Shown: positions 1-8,018 of the stretch, piece after piece | Numbering within the stretch: the first letter of the stretch is position 1 | Layout: every line of letters starts with the position of its first letter | Assembly: GCA_030248215.1 (NCBI GenBank) | Contig: JASANG010003360.1 | Span: forward strand, 1 to 64,000 | Length of the DNA stretch: 64,000 bases | Direction: 5' to 3' | From: Enoplolaimus lenunculus | Taxonomy: Eukaryota; Nematoda; Enoplea; Enoplida; Thoracostomopsidae | The notes under the pieces: generated by a model | What the model was told of the DNA's origin: nothing | The model's input: only the letters and a program-made list of their open reading frames with translations | Database searches by the model: none | Position numbers and translations under genes: made by a program

Positions 1-370
1 ATATATTTCGGTGATGACTGTAAATCGTAAACAATCTCATACATTCAATTGAGTTTATAACTTCGTGTTGCAAATCGTCAAAAATTAAAGCATTTTGACC
101 GTCCTCCCAATATTCGCTGTCCTCAATCACTTCCGTCGGTATTCCTTTATGAAAAACAATATTTGGAAGTTTTGCTTTTAAGCTATCGTAAGCTGGTTGA
201 TAGACATCAAAACAAAACAAAATTTTATTGAAATTCATAACAAAACAGTTTTCAGTTAGAAGGCGGTAGCATAGTTCTGTTTTACCCGACATAGACTCGC
301 CTACAATCAGAACTCGGCTATTAGCGCGAATGCGTAAGTCAGTTACAATTTCTTTGCGAAAAAAAGTCAT
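1..370 (-). CDS. Polinton-type genome-packaging ATPase (A32/FtsK-HerA-like), cut by window edge
   Basis: The frame starts at the ATG at 370-368 on the minus strand and runs off the left edge, giving about 123 residues. A Walker A motif GESMSGKT lies near residues 24-31. A hydrophobic strand followed by acidic residues, ALIFDD, lies near residue 98 and fits Walker B. SHHRN near residue 118 fits the sensor region of this family. In adenovirus-like, Polinton and virophage elements this enzyme pumps DNA into the capsid. It lies next to the capsid-like gene in the same orientation, as is usual for a packaging module. The visible part looks open. Confidence 0.8.
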   Translation of the reverse strand, partial: MTFFRKEIVTDLRIRANSRVLIVGESMSGKTELCYRLLTENCFVMNFNKILFCFDVYQPAYDSLKAKLPNIVFHKGIPTEVIEDSEYWEDGQNALIFDDLQHEVINSIECMRLFTIYSHHRNI

Positions 371-424
371 TTTTGAACAAAGTATTCGAAAATAGGGTAA
401 TCTCTTATATATCCTAGAAATTAA

Positions 425-606
425 TCTATAATTACAAATGAAGCAGCGCAACGCGCTGCTTCTGGGGCTGGGCGCGCCACCGCTCCTCCACCCTGTGCCA
501 CCCTCCGCCTCACCTCTCCTTCCTGCCCCCCCTAGCTCCTGCCAGGATAGGGGAGAGAGGAGAGAGAGGGACGGGGATAGCACAGAAGGAAAGAGTAGTG
601 ACGCTG
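425..606. other. GC-rich block with a 10-bp hairpin, inserted beside the foldback
   Basis: The base composition changes sharply here, from AT-rich flanks to strongly GC-rich, with pyrimidine- and purine-rich runs. At 439-461 there is a perfect hairpin with a 10-bp stem (GAAGCAGCGC) and a 3-nt loop. The block lies between the ATPase and capsid genes of the Polinton, next to the foldback at 607-819, and is probably part of the same inserted DNA. The overlapping 61-codon open frame is low complexity and is not accepted as a gene. Confidence 0.5.
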
Positions 607-819
607 TGCCTCATTCACAATAACTTTTCTCAGCGTGACACCGATAAGGTAGGTTTACAGGATGCAAGTTCGTTAACCAACAATGAAAAAACAATATAAC
701 CTTACCCTAACAGAGTTAGGAAATATGAATATTGTTTTTTCATTGTTGGTTAACGAACTTGCATCCTGTAAACCTACCTTATCGGTGTCACGCTGAGAAA
801 AGTTATTGTGAATGAGGCA
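607..819. repeat. Foldback element with two perfect 91-bp arms
   Basis: The left arm (607-697) and right arm (729-819) are exact reverse complements over 91 bp and begin or end with TGCCTCATTC / GAATGAGGCA. The 31-nt loop contains a smaller stem, CCTAAC/GTTAGG. No mismatch was seen in the arms, which implies recent insertion or active homogenisation. It sits inside the Polinton, so it is younger than that element. It could be a foldback MITE or the tip of a larger insertion covering about 425-1010. Confidence 0.85.
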
Positions 820-1111
820 TTACAGCCTTGGAAACCCCTAACTCAAAAGCTGTTGTACCAGACCCTTGCGATGATAAGGTGCACCGAGAACTGATGCTTA
901 GGTCGTAAGGCTTTCGCCGAGACCCGTCGCGTACCACAGCCAAGAATGCACCAATATCATCAGGTCTGTACATAGCTCATCGAACCTACTTAATACACAC
1001 ATGATGAACAACATTCAACAAACACACACATACACACATTCAAGCAAACTTAATGGGTATACTGTTCAATCTGGCAACAAGATTCGTTTTCTCAAGATCA
1101 TTGAGTTTGAT
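820..1111. other. Unassigned DNA between foldback and capsid gene
   Basis: This stretch has no open frame and no recognised family. It contains an imperfect internal inverted pair, GATGATAAGGTGCA near 871 and TGCACCAATATCATC near 946-960, and a CA-rich run around 1010-1045. It is probably the remaining part of the insertion that carries the GC-rich block and the foldback. Confidence 0.4.
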
Positions 1112-2431
1112 CTAATTGCTGTAGACAGGTGCTCGATTCGATTTGAATATTAGATTGGTGGATTCTTCGCACATTGCGTAAAGAATAGTATCTTGTTGGA
1201 CTGGAGTGGAAAAGGTAAGCTTAATTTTTATGTAACCAACCGTTGGTTTTTCAACAAAAGAGGTACACGCACTTGAATTCGACGCTGTAAGATCTGCTAT
1301 CCAAATTGTGTATCCTCCAGGAAAATCATTATAGGAAATATCGATGCTACGGTTAATAAACCCTAAGCCTCGAAACATCAGATAATAAGTAAAAGCATAA
1401 TCATTTTCTTCAAATTTCGAAGGGAGGCCTTCCGATGTAAAAACAGGAGTTTCATTTTTGTACAAAGAAAAATTTGATACATTATTGTGGATAAATTCAA
1501 AAGGATTTAAGGAAATGTCAGTTCCATCAGTTGCCCCTTTTTTGACCATGAAGACATAAATTCGTTTTGGCATGCTACCCGCAGGAATTAAAGTCCATTG
1601 GTGACTAGTATCATTTTTGCGAATAACATGTTCATAAAGGGTATGACGGAGTGTGGGTATGACAAATTTACTTCCCGAAATTAATCGGTTTTGTTCAGAA
1701 ATTGCGGCAGGAGTTGGTTTAATAAAATTACAAAAGAGTTGGATTTTATCAATTTGAATAGTATAAGATTTTCCCGCTTCACCAATAAGACAAAAATTAT
1801 GAGGTTGTCTGGATAACTTGACTTGAACTTCAGATTCAGATGGCAGGGCTCTGGTAGAATTAAATACAGAGTTTAATGGTTTGACAAATAAATTTACAGT
1901 TTGAGACCCTTCGATGTAGGCCATCCTTGAACTCAGTCCAAGATTTGAATCAAAATCATTGAAACTATACGCGGTATCCTTGAAGAAAAGAGAACATTGT
2001 AAAACTGAATCTTTTACTCCTTTTTCAAGGTTAGTTAAACCTAGTACATAATTGATGTAAGCAAAATTTGATGCATCAGGAGTTACTTTTATATTGTTAA
2101 TTGAAACTTCAAAATCCGAAAACAATGAATTTCCAAATAAATTACAAGGAGCGACTTTTTCGTCAGCAGTTATAGGTTGCAGTTTATCGTCCAATACTTT
2201 TGCTTCAATTAGCAAAAACATTGAATTTAATTCAACACACCAATTTGGGTCTTTTTCTAAGCGAAACGTTAATGTGGAAGTATTTGTGTTTGGAAGACCT
2301 GACATTATGGTAAACTCTTTCAGAGTGCTTTCTTCAATTACGTCTTGAACTAAAGGCGTTTCTCCCCAGGCTAACGTATCCACGTTACAGACCTGTGGAG
2401 CAAGCCGGGTTGCATCGATCGATGAAGACAT
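1112..2431 (-). CDS. Polinton-type capsid protein, F54H12.2-like
   Basis: This 439-codon frame looks whole. The product is rich in beta-prone segments, has no signal peptide, and shows the NLFxNSLFSDFEVSINN and FRGLGFINRS style segments that I associate with the widespread invertebrate 'uncharacterized protein F54H12.2-like' family. That family lies next to a Polinton-type integrase in C. elegans and is best explained as a short double-jelly-roll major capsid protein; this assignment is partly inference. The neighbouring ATPase and Arg-rich protein on the same strand fit a virion-assembly module. Confidence 0.7.
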   Translation of the reverse strand: MSSSIDATRLAPQVCNVDTLAWGETPLVQDVIEESTLKEFTIMSGLPNTNTSTLTFRLEKDPNWCVELNSMFLLIEAKVLDDKLQPITADEKVAPCNLFGNSLFSDFEVSINNIKVTPDASNFAYINYVLGLTNLEKGVKDSVLQCSLFFKDTAYSFNDFDSNLGLSSRMAYIEGSQTVNLFVKPLNSVFNSTRALPSESEVQVKLSRQPHNFCLIGEAGKSYTIQIDKIQLFCNFIKPTPAAISEQNRLISGSKFVIPTLRHTLYEHVIRKNDTSHQWTLIPAGSMPKRIYVFMVKKGATDGTDISLNPFEFIHNNVSNFSLYKNETPVFTSEGLPSKFEENDYAFTYYLMFRGLGFINRSIDISYNDFPGGYTIWIADLTASNSSACTSFVEKPTVGYIKIKLTFSTPVQQDTILYAMCEESTNLIFKSNRAPVYSN

Positions 2432-2511
2432 TTTTTCAGAATGATAAGTATTTTAGCAATTATACTGTTATATATTACAAAATATGTTACAATTATTTAT
2501 TTTTCAAGTAT

Positions 2512-2727
2512 TTAATTACTTTTAGTACGTTTAGTGCGCCGTCTGCGACGTCGAACAGTAGTGCGGGCTTTTACGGTACGACGACGTCTTCCACCTTTTC
2601 GCGCTGGAGCGACTGCACGACGAGTACGTTTTCGCTTACGCACAGCCCCTCCACCTCCTCCAAATCGTATAGGAACGCACGCCTGACGATATTTTGCCAT
2701 ATTATACAACGCTGGAGCTGCATACAT
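2512..2727 (-). CDS. Small Arg-rich, core-protein-like protein of the Polinton
   Basis: The frame has 71 codons. After an N-terminal stretch of about 24 residues and a GGGGG run, the product is almost entirely Arg/Lys with Thr, Ala and Val (RKRKRTRR, GGRRRR, RRRRRR). The composition and size resemble the DNA-condensing core peptides of adenovirus-like and adintovirus-like elements (pX/mu or VII type). It lies directly upstream of the capsid-like gene on the same strand. A virion DNA-binding role is inferred from charge and context only. Confidence 0.55.
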   Translation of the reverse strand: MYAAPALYNMAKYRQACVPIRFGGGGGAVRKRKRTRRAVAPARKGGRRRRTVKARTTVRRRRRRTKRTKSN

Positions 2728-2786
2728 ACTGCTTGGAGTTTGTTGTAAAGATTTCCTTATATTAACATGAGGATAACATTAATTAA

Positions 2787-3781
2787 ATTAAACGTGGTCG
2801 TTTTGGAGGCGAAGGAACGTGGGTTTGTTGGCCTTTATTGTTGACTTTTACTAATTCAGGTTCGTAAAAGGCTCTATTTAGTATCTGGTTGTTAGCGTCA
2901 GCTACTCTGTACGTCACAGGTTGGGTTTTGAGAACTTGACTTACAGTGTAGACCTCTGAAGAGTGGCAGGGTCATGACCCCTAGTGAAAGGCGTTTCCTT
3001 AAGTTGAATTCTTACATCATCACCTACTTTGAATTTAGCAGAATAAGTGCGCTTGCGGAGTTGGTTAATATACATTGCACTATAAAGTTCTCCTTGGTTT
3101 TCAGGCGTAACTTCTGATGGTGACAACCCTTTTAAAACAGGCATTTTTCGATCATTTAAACCTTGAACTATTTTATCCAAAGAGTTGATGTATTTCCAAG
3201 AATGATTTGCCATGCAGAATTTGTAGATAACGCTTTTCAAAGTTCTAATAGTTCGTTCGCTTTAAGAGCTTTTAGTATTAGGATCATTAGTAAAAAATCC
3301 ATGAATTTTTTCATCCCTGAAAAAAATCGAGTACGATTTTATTTCTAAATTCTAACCAATTATCCAAATTTACTGCTGTAGGTTTTCGGTGGCTGTCTTT
3401 AAAAATTGATTCAAAGGCATCTTTGACTAAATTAGCTGATTTAGATTTCTGAGGTCTACACCATAAGTACCGTGAAAATTGATCTACACAAACAAGTACG
3501 AAAGCAAATTTTGAATTATAATTTTTCAAAATACTCATATCCATTAAATCGCAAGACCAACAGGAATCAAGCGTTGCCACAATTTTGCGCCTAGGAAATT
3601 TACGAATAGCCTTTTTTGTTCTTGTATATATGGACTGACTTGCCAACCAATTAGCTACATAGCTTTTGGTGATATGGGGTTCTCGACGTTTAGCTGCTTT
3701 ATATAATCTATCAACACCGAAAAAGGCACAACTTGACTCAGGTGAATACCAAAGTGAACTACGTATTTTATTGTAACTCAT
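2787..3781 (-). pseudogene. Retroviral-type (rve) integrase of the Polinton, broken
   Basis: Several minus-strand pieces carry the features of the Polinton integrase family, related to C. elegans F54H12.3. There is an N-terminal segment (GVDRLYKAAKRR), the catalytic-core start with the DLMD segment and the FVLVCVDQFSRY strand, and a C-terminal part with a GDDVRI-type SH3-like strand ending in a basic tail. The enzyme would have inserted the element into the chromosome. The region is broken. It lies between the core-like protein and two small unknown frames. Confidence 0.75.
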
Positions 3782-3842
3782 TATTGATCAAACAAAGATG
3801 GGTAGGTCTCATATTAATAGCTTTTTCAGTAAATATTGTTTA

Positions 3843-4046
3843 TCAATTAAATTTCTTTAAATTTTCAGCTACTTTCTGAATAGCACCCGCGGCTTCATAA
3901 GCTTCTTCAATATTGAGTGATATCCCACGTGTAGCTTTCACCAAGACTTCGCCTTTTTCATTGCGGAGGTAGGGCGTTTTTGATAAGTCCATTAAAGGCA
4001 TAAAGAATCGAATGTCTACTAAGTTTCCACCAAAATTGTTATTCAC
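3843..4046 (-). CDS. Small unknown protein of the Polinton
   Basis: The frame has 67 codons and I do not recognise the family. The product has an N-terminal segment ending near VDIRFFMPLMDL, a YLRNEKGEVLVKATRGI segment, and a likely amphipathic helix at the C-terminus (EEAYEAAGAIQKVAENLKKF). Its start overlaps the end of the upstream minus-strand frame by four bases, suggesting the two belong together. Confidence 0.35.
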   Translation of the reverse strand: MNNNFGGNLVDIRFFMPLMDLSKTPYLRNEKGEVLVKATRGISLNIEEAYEAAGAIQKVAENLKKFN

Positions 4047-4363
4047 AAATATTGGTCTGATGGCTTTGACGCCACGTTTTCTTTTATTTCTTCTGCAGAA
4101 CTTATCACAATGTAACTTTCAGGTAGCGCAAAATTTAAGCTTTCTTCCGTTTGGGAGTTGGAACTGAAGAGCCATGGAGATTCCTTGCCATCATCTTCAA
4201 AGTCTTCGACAATTCGCTTATCAACGACAGCATCCTGTCGCTGCAATTTAGGAGGAACAAAAGTGCGTTCCTGCGTGGTAGAGCTTCGTTTGCTAGGTTT
4301 CTCTGTCATTTTGCTACTGACTGAATAGATAATCGACTGTTTCATCGCCGTTATATAACCCAA
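4043..4363 (-). CDS. Small unknown, mostly disordered protein of the Polinton
   Basis: The frame has 106 codons and is not recognised. The product is rich in Ser, Lys, Glu and Pro, with a polar, probably unstructured N-terminal half and an acidic centre (EDFEDDGKESPW). The start is uncertain: a second Met near residue 19 (MTEKPSKRSS) is also plausible. It lies upstream of, and overlaps by four bases, the small frame at 3843-4046. Confidence 0.3.
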   Translation of the reverse strand: MGYITAMKQSIIYSVSSKMTEKPSKRSSTTQERTFVPPKLQRQDAVVDKRIVEDFEDDGKESPWLFSSNSQTEESLNFALPESYIVISSAEEIKENVASKPSDQYL

Positions 4364-4456
4364 ATTTCGTTAACATAGTTTCTGTGAAATAGTTTGAAAA
4401 TCTGTTGCTTTTCCAGACATCTGCCGAAGAAGTTACGAATTCTTTGAAAATTTTAA

Positions 4457-5546
4457 ATGCTGAAACATTATTTCAAGTCACGAAAATCAAGCTATATAAG
4501 AGGAGCTGAACGTCGAAGAACCACATCATTTGCAATGTCGGTCAAGTCAGAACACCCCTCTAGCGCTAAAAGAGCAAAAGTTGAAAACAATGGTTCAACA
4601 GAGGAATTTCCTTATTTTACTATTAAAGAGGTAGAAGAAAGATCGAGTAAGAAGTTCAAAACTAAAATTTTCGACTACATCGTTACATTCAGAAATTTGG
4701 ACAACATAGATATGGTGAAGTTGAACGAGAAGCTATACAAGATATTGAGTGATGTTTTTGTATATGTTACGAAAATATTCAAGGGCACGATTACTTTCGC
4801 ATAGTAATACAAAGTGACAGCCTGGAATATCCAATTAGCGTACCATACATAAAGATGGATGAATTTTCGTTGGAGGTTGTACTGGATAAAATTGAATCAA
4901 CCTTGAATTCAAATGAAAGTCTTTTTTAGATAAAGGTTTAGAAATGAATATAATTCATACAGAATTTCCTAAATCTGGTAAAGGTAGAAAGAAACAACCA
5001 GGGGATTACGAAAATTTTGAAACTTATGTCAATCACAAGAATGGCATCATTCGGATACCATCGGATAACAACTGCCTAGGCACAGCACTAGTTCTGGGAA
5101 TGTTTATTTCTAATAATCCTAACATAGGTAGAGTCATGAAATTTTTAAGATCACTACTTGTGTCAGATGGTAGCGAGACTGTGCATAAACTTTACCAACA
5201 ATGTGGAGTGACCCTAAACGAACCATGTGGCATTGCTGAATTAAGCAAATTTCAATCTAATTTAGAAGGATTTAGAATTATAGTTTTCGACGGCTCAAAG
5301 TCTGTTATTTTTAAAGGACCTTTAACTGAACATTGTAAGCCAATATATTTACTTTTACATGATGGTCATTTTGATTTGATAAGATCCATAACAGGGTTTA
5401 TATCAAGTAAAATTTTTTGCCAACTATGCGTCAAGCCTCATGATTACGTCACAAATGCTTCAATAGTTGTCCACTGTGTCTCAGTAGTACGTGTCGCAAT
5501 AGATCCTCTCAAGGAATATCGACAGAATGTCTTACATGTTCTTTGA
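4457..5546 (+). pseudogene. N-terminal region of Polinton type B DNA polymerase, broken
   Basis: The plus-strand frames here match the front of protein-primed type B polymerases of Polintons. There is a basic Ser/Lys-rich leader, then a segment with IPSDNNCLGTAL and, further on, LLLHDGHFDLIRSITGF followed by FCQLC, the dipeptide-cysteine pattern expected ahead of the exonuclease domain. The exonuclease and polymerase domains are absent from the window, so only a remnant remains and it is broken. It is transcribed away from the capsid-integrase module. Confidence 0.65.
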
Positions 5547-6611
5547 AGCCTCTATCAGAAATGTGCTTGGTCAATCATTTAAATGTAGACTGTAAAAATT
5601 ACTTAAAATGCTATTGACTTTGGACACCCTAAAAGTAAACAAAGTTTGGCGACAGCAATATTTTTAAAAATGGCTAAATTTAAGAATTATCACCAGCATA
5701 AGTGCTATTCAATGTCGTAAACACATAGCAGGAACCTAGTTTAAAATAACAAATCGTTATTTCGAAAGCAAAGCAGTAATGAATAGTATTAAAATACAAC
5801 AGTTATTTCTGCAGATTTCGGAGAGACATGTGCGTGTTATCAATAAGGTAGCCATACTAAAATACCATCTTTCATTTACATATAAACATATGTCAACTTA
5901 TTTGCATAACTCATACGAATTGAAGCTTTTATCTACAATCATTGCATTACGTACATGTTGACACTGGTAAAGTAACAACTAGACGGATTGAGTTTATGAC
6001 TGGATATTCAAAAATACAAATCGTCACTGTAGTCCTAAAATATTTCAAGTTTTAAGCTGTATAACTCTTGCTTCATTTAAAAAAATCACTACGTTAGCCA
6101 AATTTGATAACAACTGAACTAACACTTTTATATATGCATGATATGGTACAAAGCCGAACTGGATTATACCGGAATCGGAATCGTCAACGCGATTATATAC
6201 TGGAATTGTAATCGGAATTGGAATCGGAACTAGAAGTTTTGTGGCCGTACGGAAAATTTATATTGACCAATATCATATTAATTTAGGGTGTCTGTTGACT
6301 GGCTTCAATTTTCAAAAAGGTTGAATAAACAAGTTGACGATGATTTTATTCTGTAAACGTTAATCTACACTGGAATTCTGGTTACATCCTGATACAATAC
6401 TGTACGCAACAAGCATCAGTATATGCCTTAAATACTTAACGCTAACTACTCCATAAAACGTTACTGATAACAACAAATTTGTTACGCTGCAAAACAGCCG
6501 CTACGGACAATATATATACATATAAATATATAATATATATGTGTGTGTCTAGATTACACAAATGCAGATAGACATCTTGAGTTCCACCATTCACCGTCCA
6601 CGGCTTCACTA

Positions 6612-6710
6612 GCATGGTCAATGTTACTTTTAGGGAAGTTCCGGTTTCTAGTGGGTCTGTAGAAGAGTAGGCTTATGCGCGAGCTTAGGAATACACCTTC
6701 GTAGCGCTTA
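6612..6710 (-). repeat. Partial TTAGGC MITE, GGCCAATGTTAC type
   Basis: The stretch starts with a diverged terminal sequence, GGTCAATGTTACTTTTAGGG, followed by the GGTTTCTAGTGGGTCTGTA segment and degraded GCTTAGGAATA sequence. It matches the left part of the full copies at 16178-16383 and 43430-43615 read on the opposite strand. The other end is missing. Confidence 0.55.
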
Positions 6711-6893
6711 GAATTAGACTTAAAATATACTTAAGCTAACATTATTGTCGTAAAAGTAATGAACTTTTTTCACTTGGTAAGTTTTACCTGATAACAAAGC
6801 GTACATTTTTATCGATTCAATATAACGCACAACTCTTAGCCTTCGATTACCCAAAACCATTTGCCTTCGATAACACCCAAAACCATTAACAAG

Positions 6894-7053
6894 GGGAATG
6901 TATAAAACAGAGCCGGATCGTTTTGCAGAGGGGCTATAATAGTCATTTTGCACTTTTGACTTGTTTAGACTTAGGCTTTGGAATAAGCCCATCCATACGC
7001 TTAGGCTTAGGAATATGCTTATACTACTGACCGGTCCTGTTCTATACATGTAC
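6894..7053 (-). repeat. TTAGGC MITE, TAGAACAGGGCCGG type
   Basis: The left end reads GAATGTATAAAACAGAGCCGG and the right end CCGGTCCTGTTCTATACATG, imperfect reverse complements. The core is TTAGGCTTTGGAATAAGCCCATCCATACGCTTAGGC, matching the copies at 41516-41722 and 56256-56535 on the other strand. A second, more diverged copy follows directly at 7073-7223. Confidence 0.7.
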
Positions 7054-7072
7054 CCTTACGCTAATAGGAGAG

Positions 7073-7223
7073 GTTTTATTTGCTGAGGGGATATAATAGA
7101 GTCAGTTTACACTTTAGACTAATTTTATGTTAAGGCTTAGGCTTTGAAATAAGCCCATTCATACGCTTAGGCTTAGGAATATGCTTATACTACTGACGAG
7201 TCCTGTTCTATACAGGTGCCCTT
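7073..7223 (-). repeat. Second tandem TTAGGC MITE copy
   Basis: It repeats the core of the preceding copy (CATACGCTTAGGCTTAGGAA, then ACTACTGACGAGTCCTGTTC) with scattered substitutions. Its left terminal sequence is degraded. The head-to-tail arrangement with 6894-7053 suggests a segmental tandem duplication or two insertions in the same place. Confidence 0.6.
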
Positions 7224-7747
7224 CGCTTACAGTAAAGGTTTTAAATTTTATACTTATGCTCATGGAACCAAAGCTTTGGTTTAAACAGGGGTAGGCGTCT
7301 AACGTTTCAAGGCTTATGCTGATGCAGGAGCAGGGCAACCCATTGGTTTAGGGCTTTGGCATATATAGAGTAGGAACCTCCCCTACCAATGGTTTAAGGT
7401 TGTTTTACAACGGCCTGTTAAATGGTTTAAGGCTTAAGCTTATGCAGGGGGTAAGACCTCTATTGGTTTATAACTTAGGCTTACATATGGGTAGCACCAA
7501 CCAACGGTTAAGACTTAGGCTTAGGCATGCAACTTAAAGTTAAAAAATCCAAAACAAAAAGCATACCAGCTCACAATTAAAAACCATCCAAACTAATCAC
7601 ACAAGCTGTAAACTTTACTCAAAACTATAAATTAAAAAATATAATACATATTCAGATATCATAACAAAATATTTTTTTGATTATGACAGGATCAGAGGAA
7701 ACTCCTAAAACAAAAAACATAATTAATGTAATATTTCATGAAGTAAT

Positions 7748-7923
7748 TATAACCCTCGTAGGACCCCACGTAGGTAGCTGTCCCAGGAAACAATCTTAAG
7801 GGTGACAAGTATTTCAGTTTGAAAATATTGCTATGCCATGGGTACCACGCGTTTTTCACTGTTAGTCACCCTGAAGACCCTCCCCTGAGACAGCCATCTA
7901 CGTGGGGTCTCATGGGGGGTTAT
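7748..7923. repeat. MITE with long terminal inverted repeats (TATAACCCTC)
   Basis: The ends are imperfect reverse complements over about 40 bp: TATAACCCTCGTAGGACCCC on the left and GGGGTCTCATGGGGGGTTAT on the right. Both continue inward with CACGTAGGTAGCTGTCCCAGG-like sequence. The element is about 176 bp with no coding capacity. The superfamily was not assigned. Confidence 0.75.
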
Positions 7924-8018
7924 AAATACTAATAAGAGAATTAAAATCGCAAACAATGAGCAGTAGATACCTGAAACCTTCCTAACTACCCCCCTGCTTA
8001 TTGTGCATAAATAGATTT

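Larger units (their letters stand above)
1..5550. mobile_element. Polinton/Maverick-like element, partial and broken fossil
   Basis: This is a large virus-like DNA element whose left end lies outside the window. Parts on the minus strand: packaging ATPase (1-370), capsid-like gene (1112-2431), Arg-rich small protein (2512-2727), integrase remnants (about 2787-3781) and two small unknown proteins (3843-4363). Parts on the plus strand: remnants of the front of a type B DNA polymerase (4457-5546). A retroviral-type integrase together with an A32-type ATPase and polymerase is the Polinton hallmark. The neighbouring capsid and integrase genes recall C. elegans F54H12.2 and F54H12.3 (from memory). 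The element is broken, with several breaks and a lost right part. The capsid and ATPase frames remain open, so the insertion is probably not very old. No terminal inverted repeat or target duplication was located, so the right boundary is only the last recognisable coding sequence. Confidence 0.8.
5551..8018. other. Gene-free DNA with several TTAGGC-bearing repeats
   Basis: No convincing coding sequence was found. The first kilobase after the Polinton shows nothing specific. Around 6150-6240 there is a GGAATC-rich simple stretch, and 6515-6545 is an AT/GT microsatellite. From 6612 to 7540 there are tandem, mostly reverse-oriented TTAGGC-bearing repeats (listed separately where boundaries are visible), with 7230-7540 too degraded to delimit. 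A separate MITE lies at 7748-7923. Confidence 0.6.
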
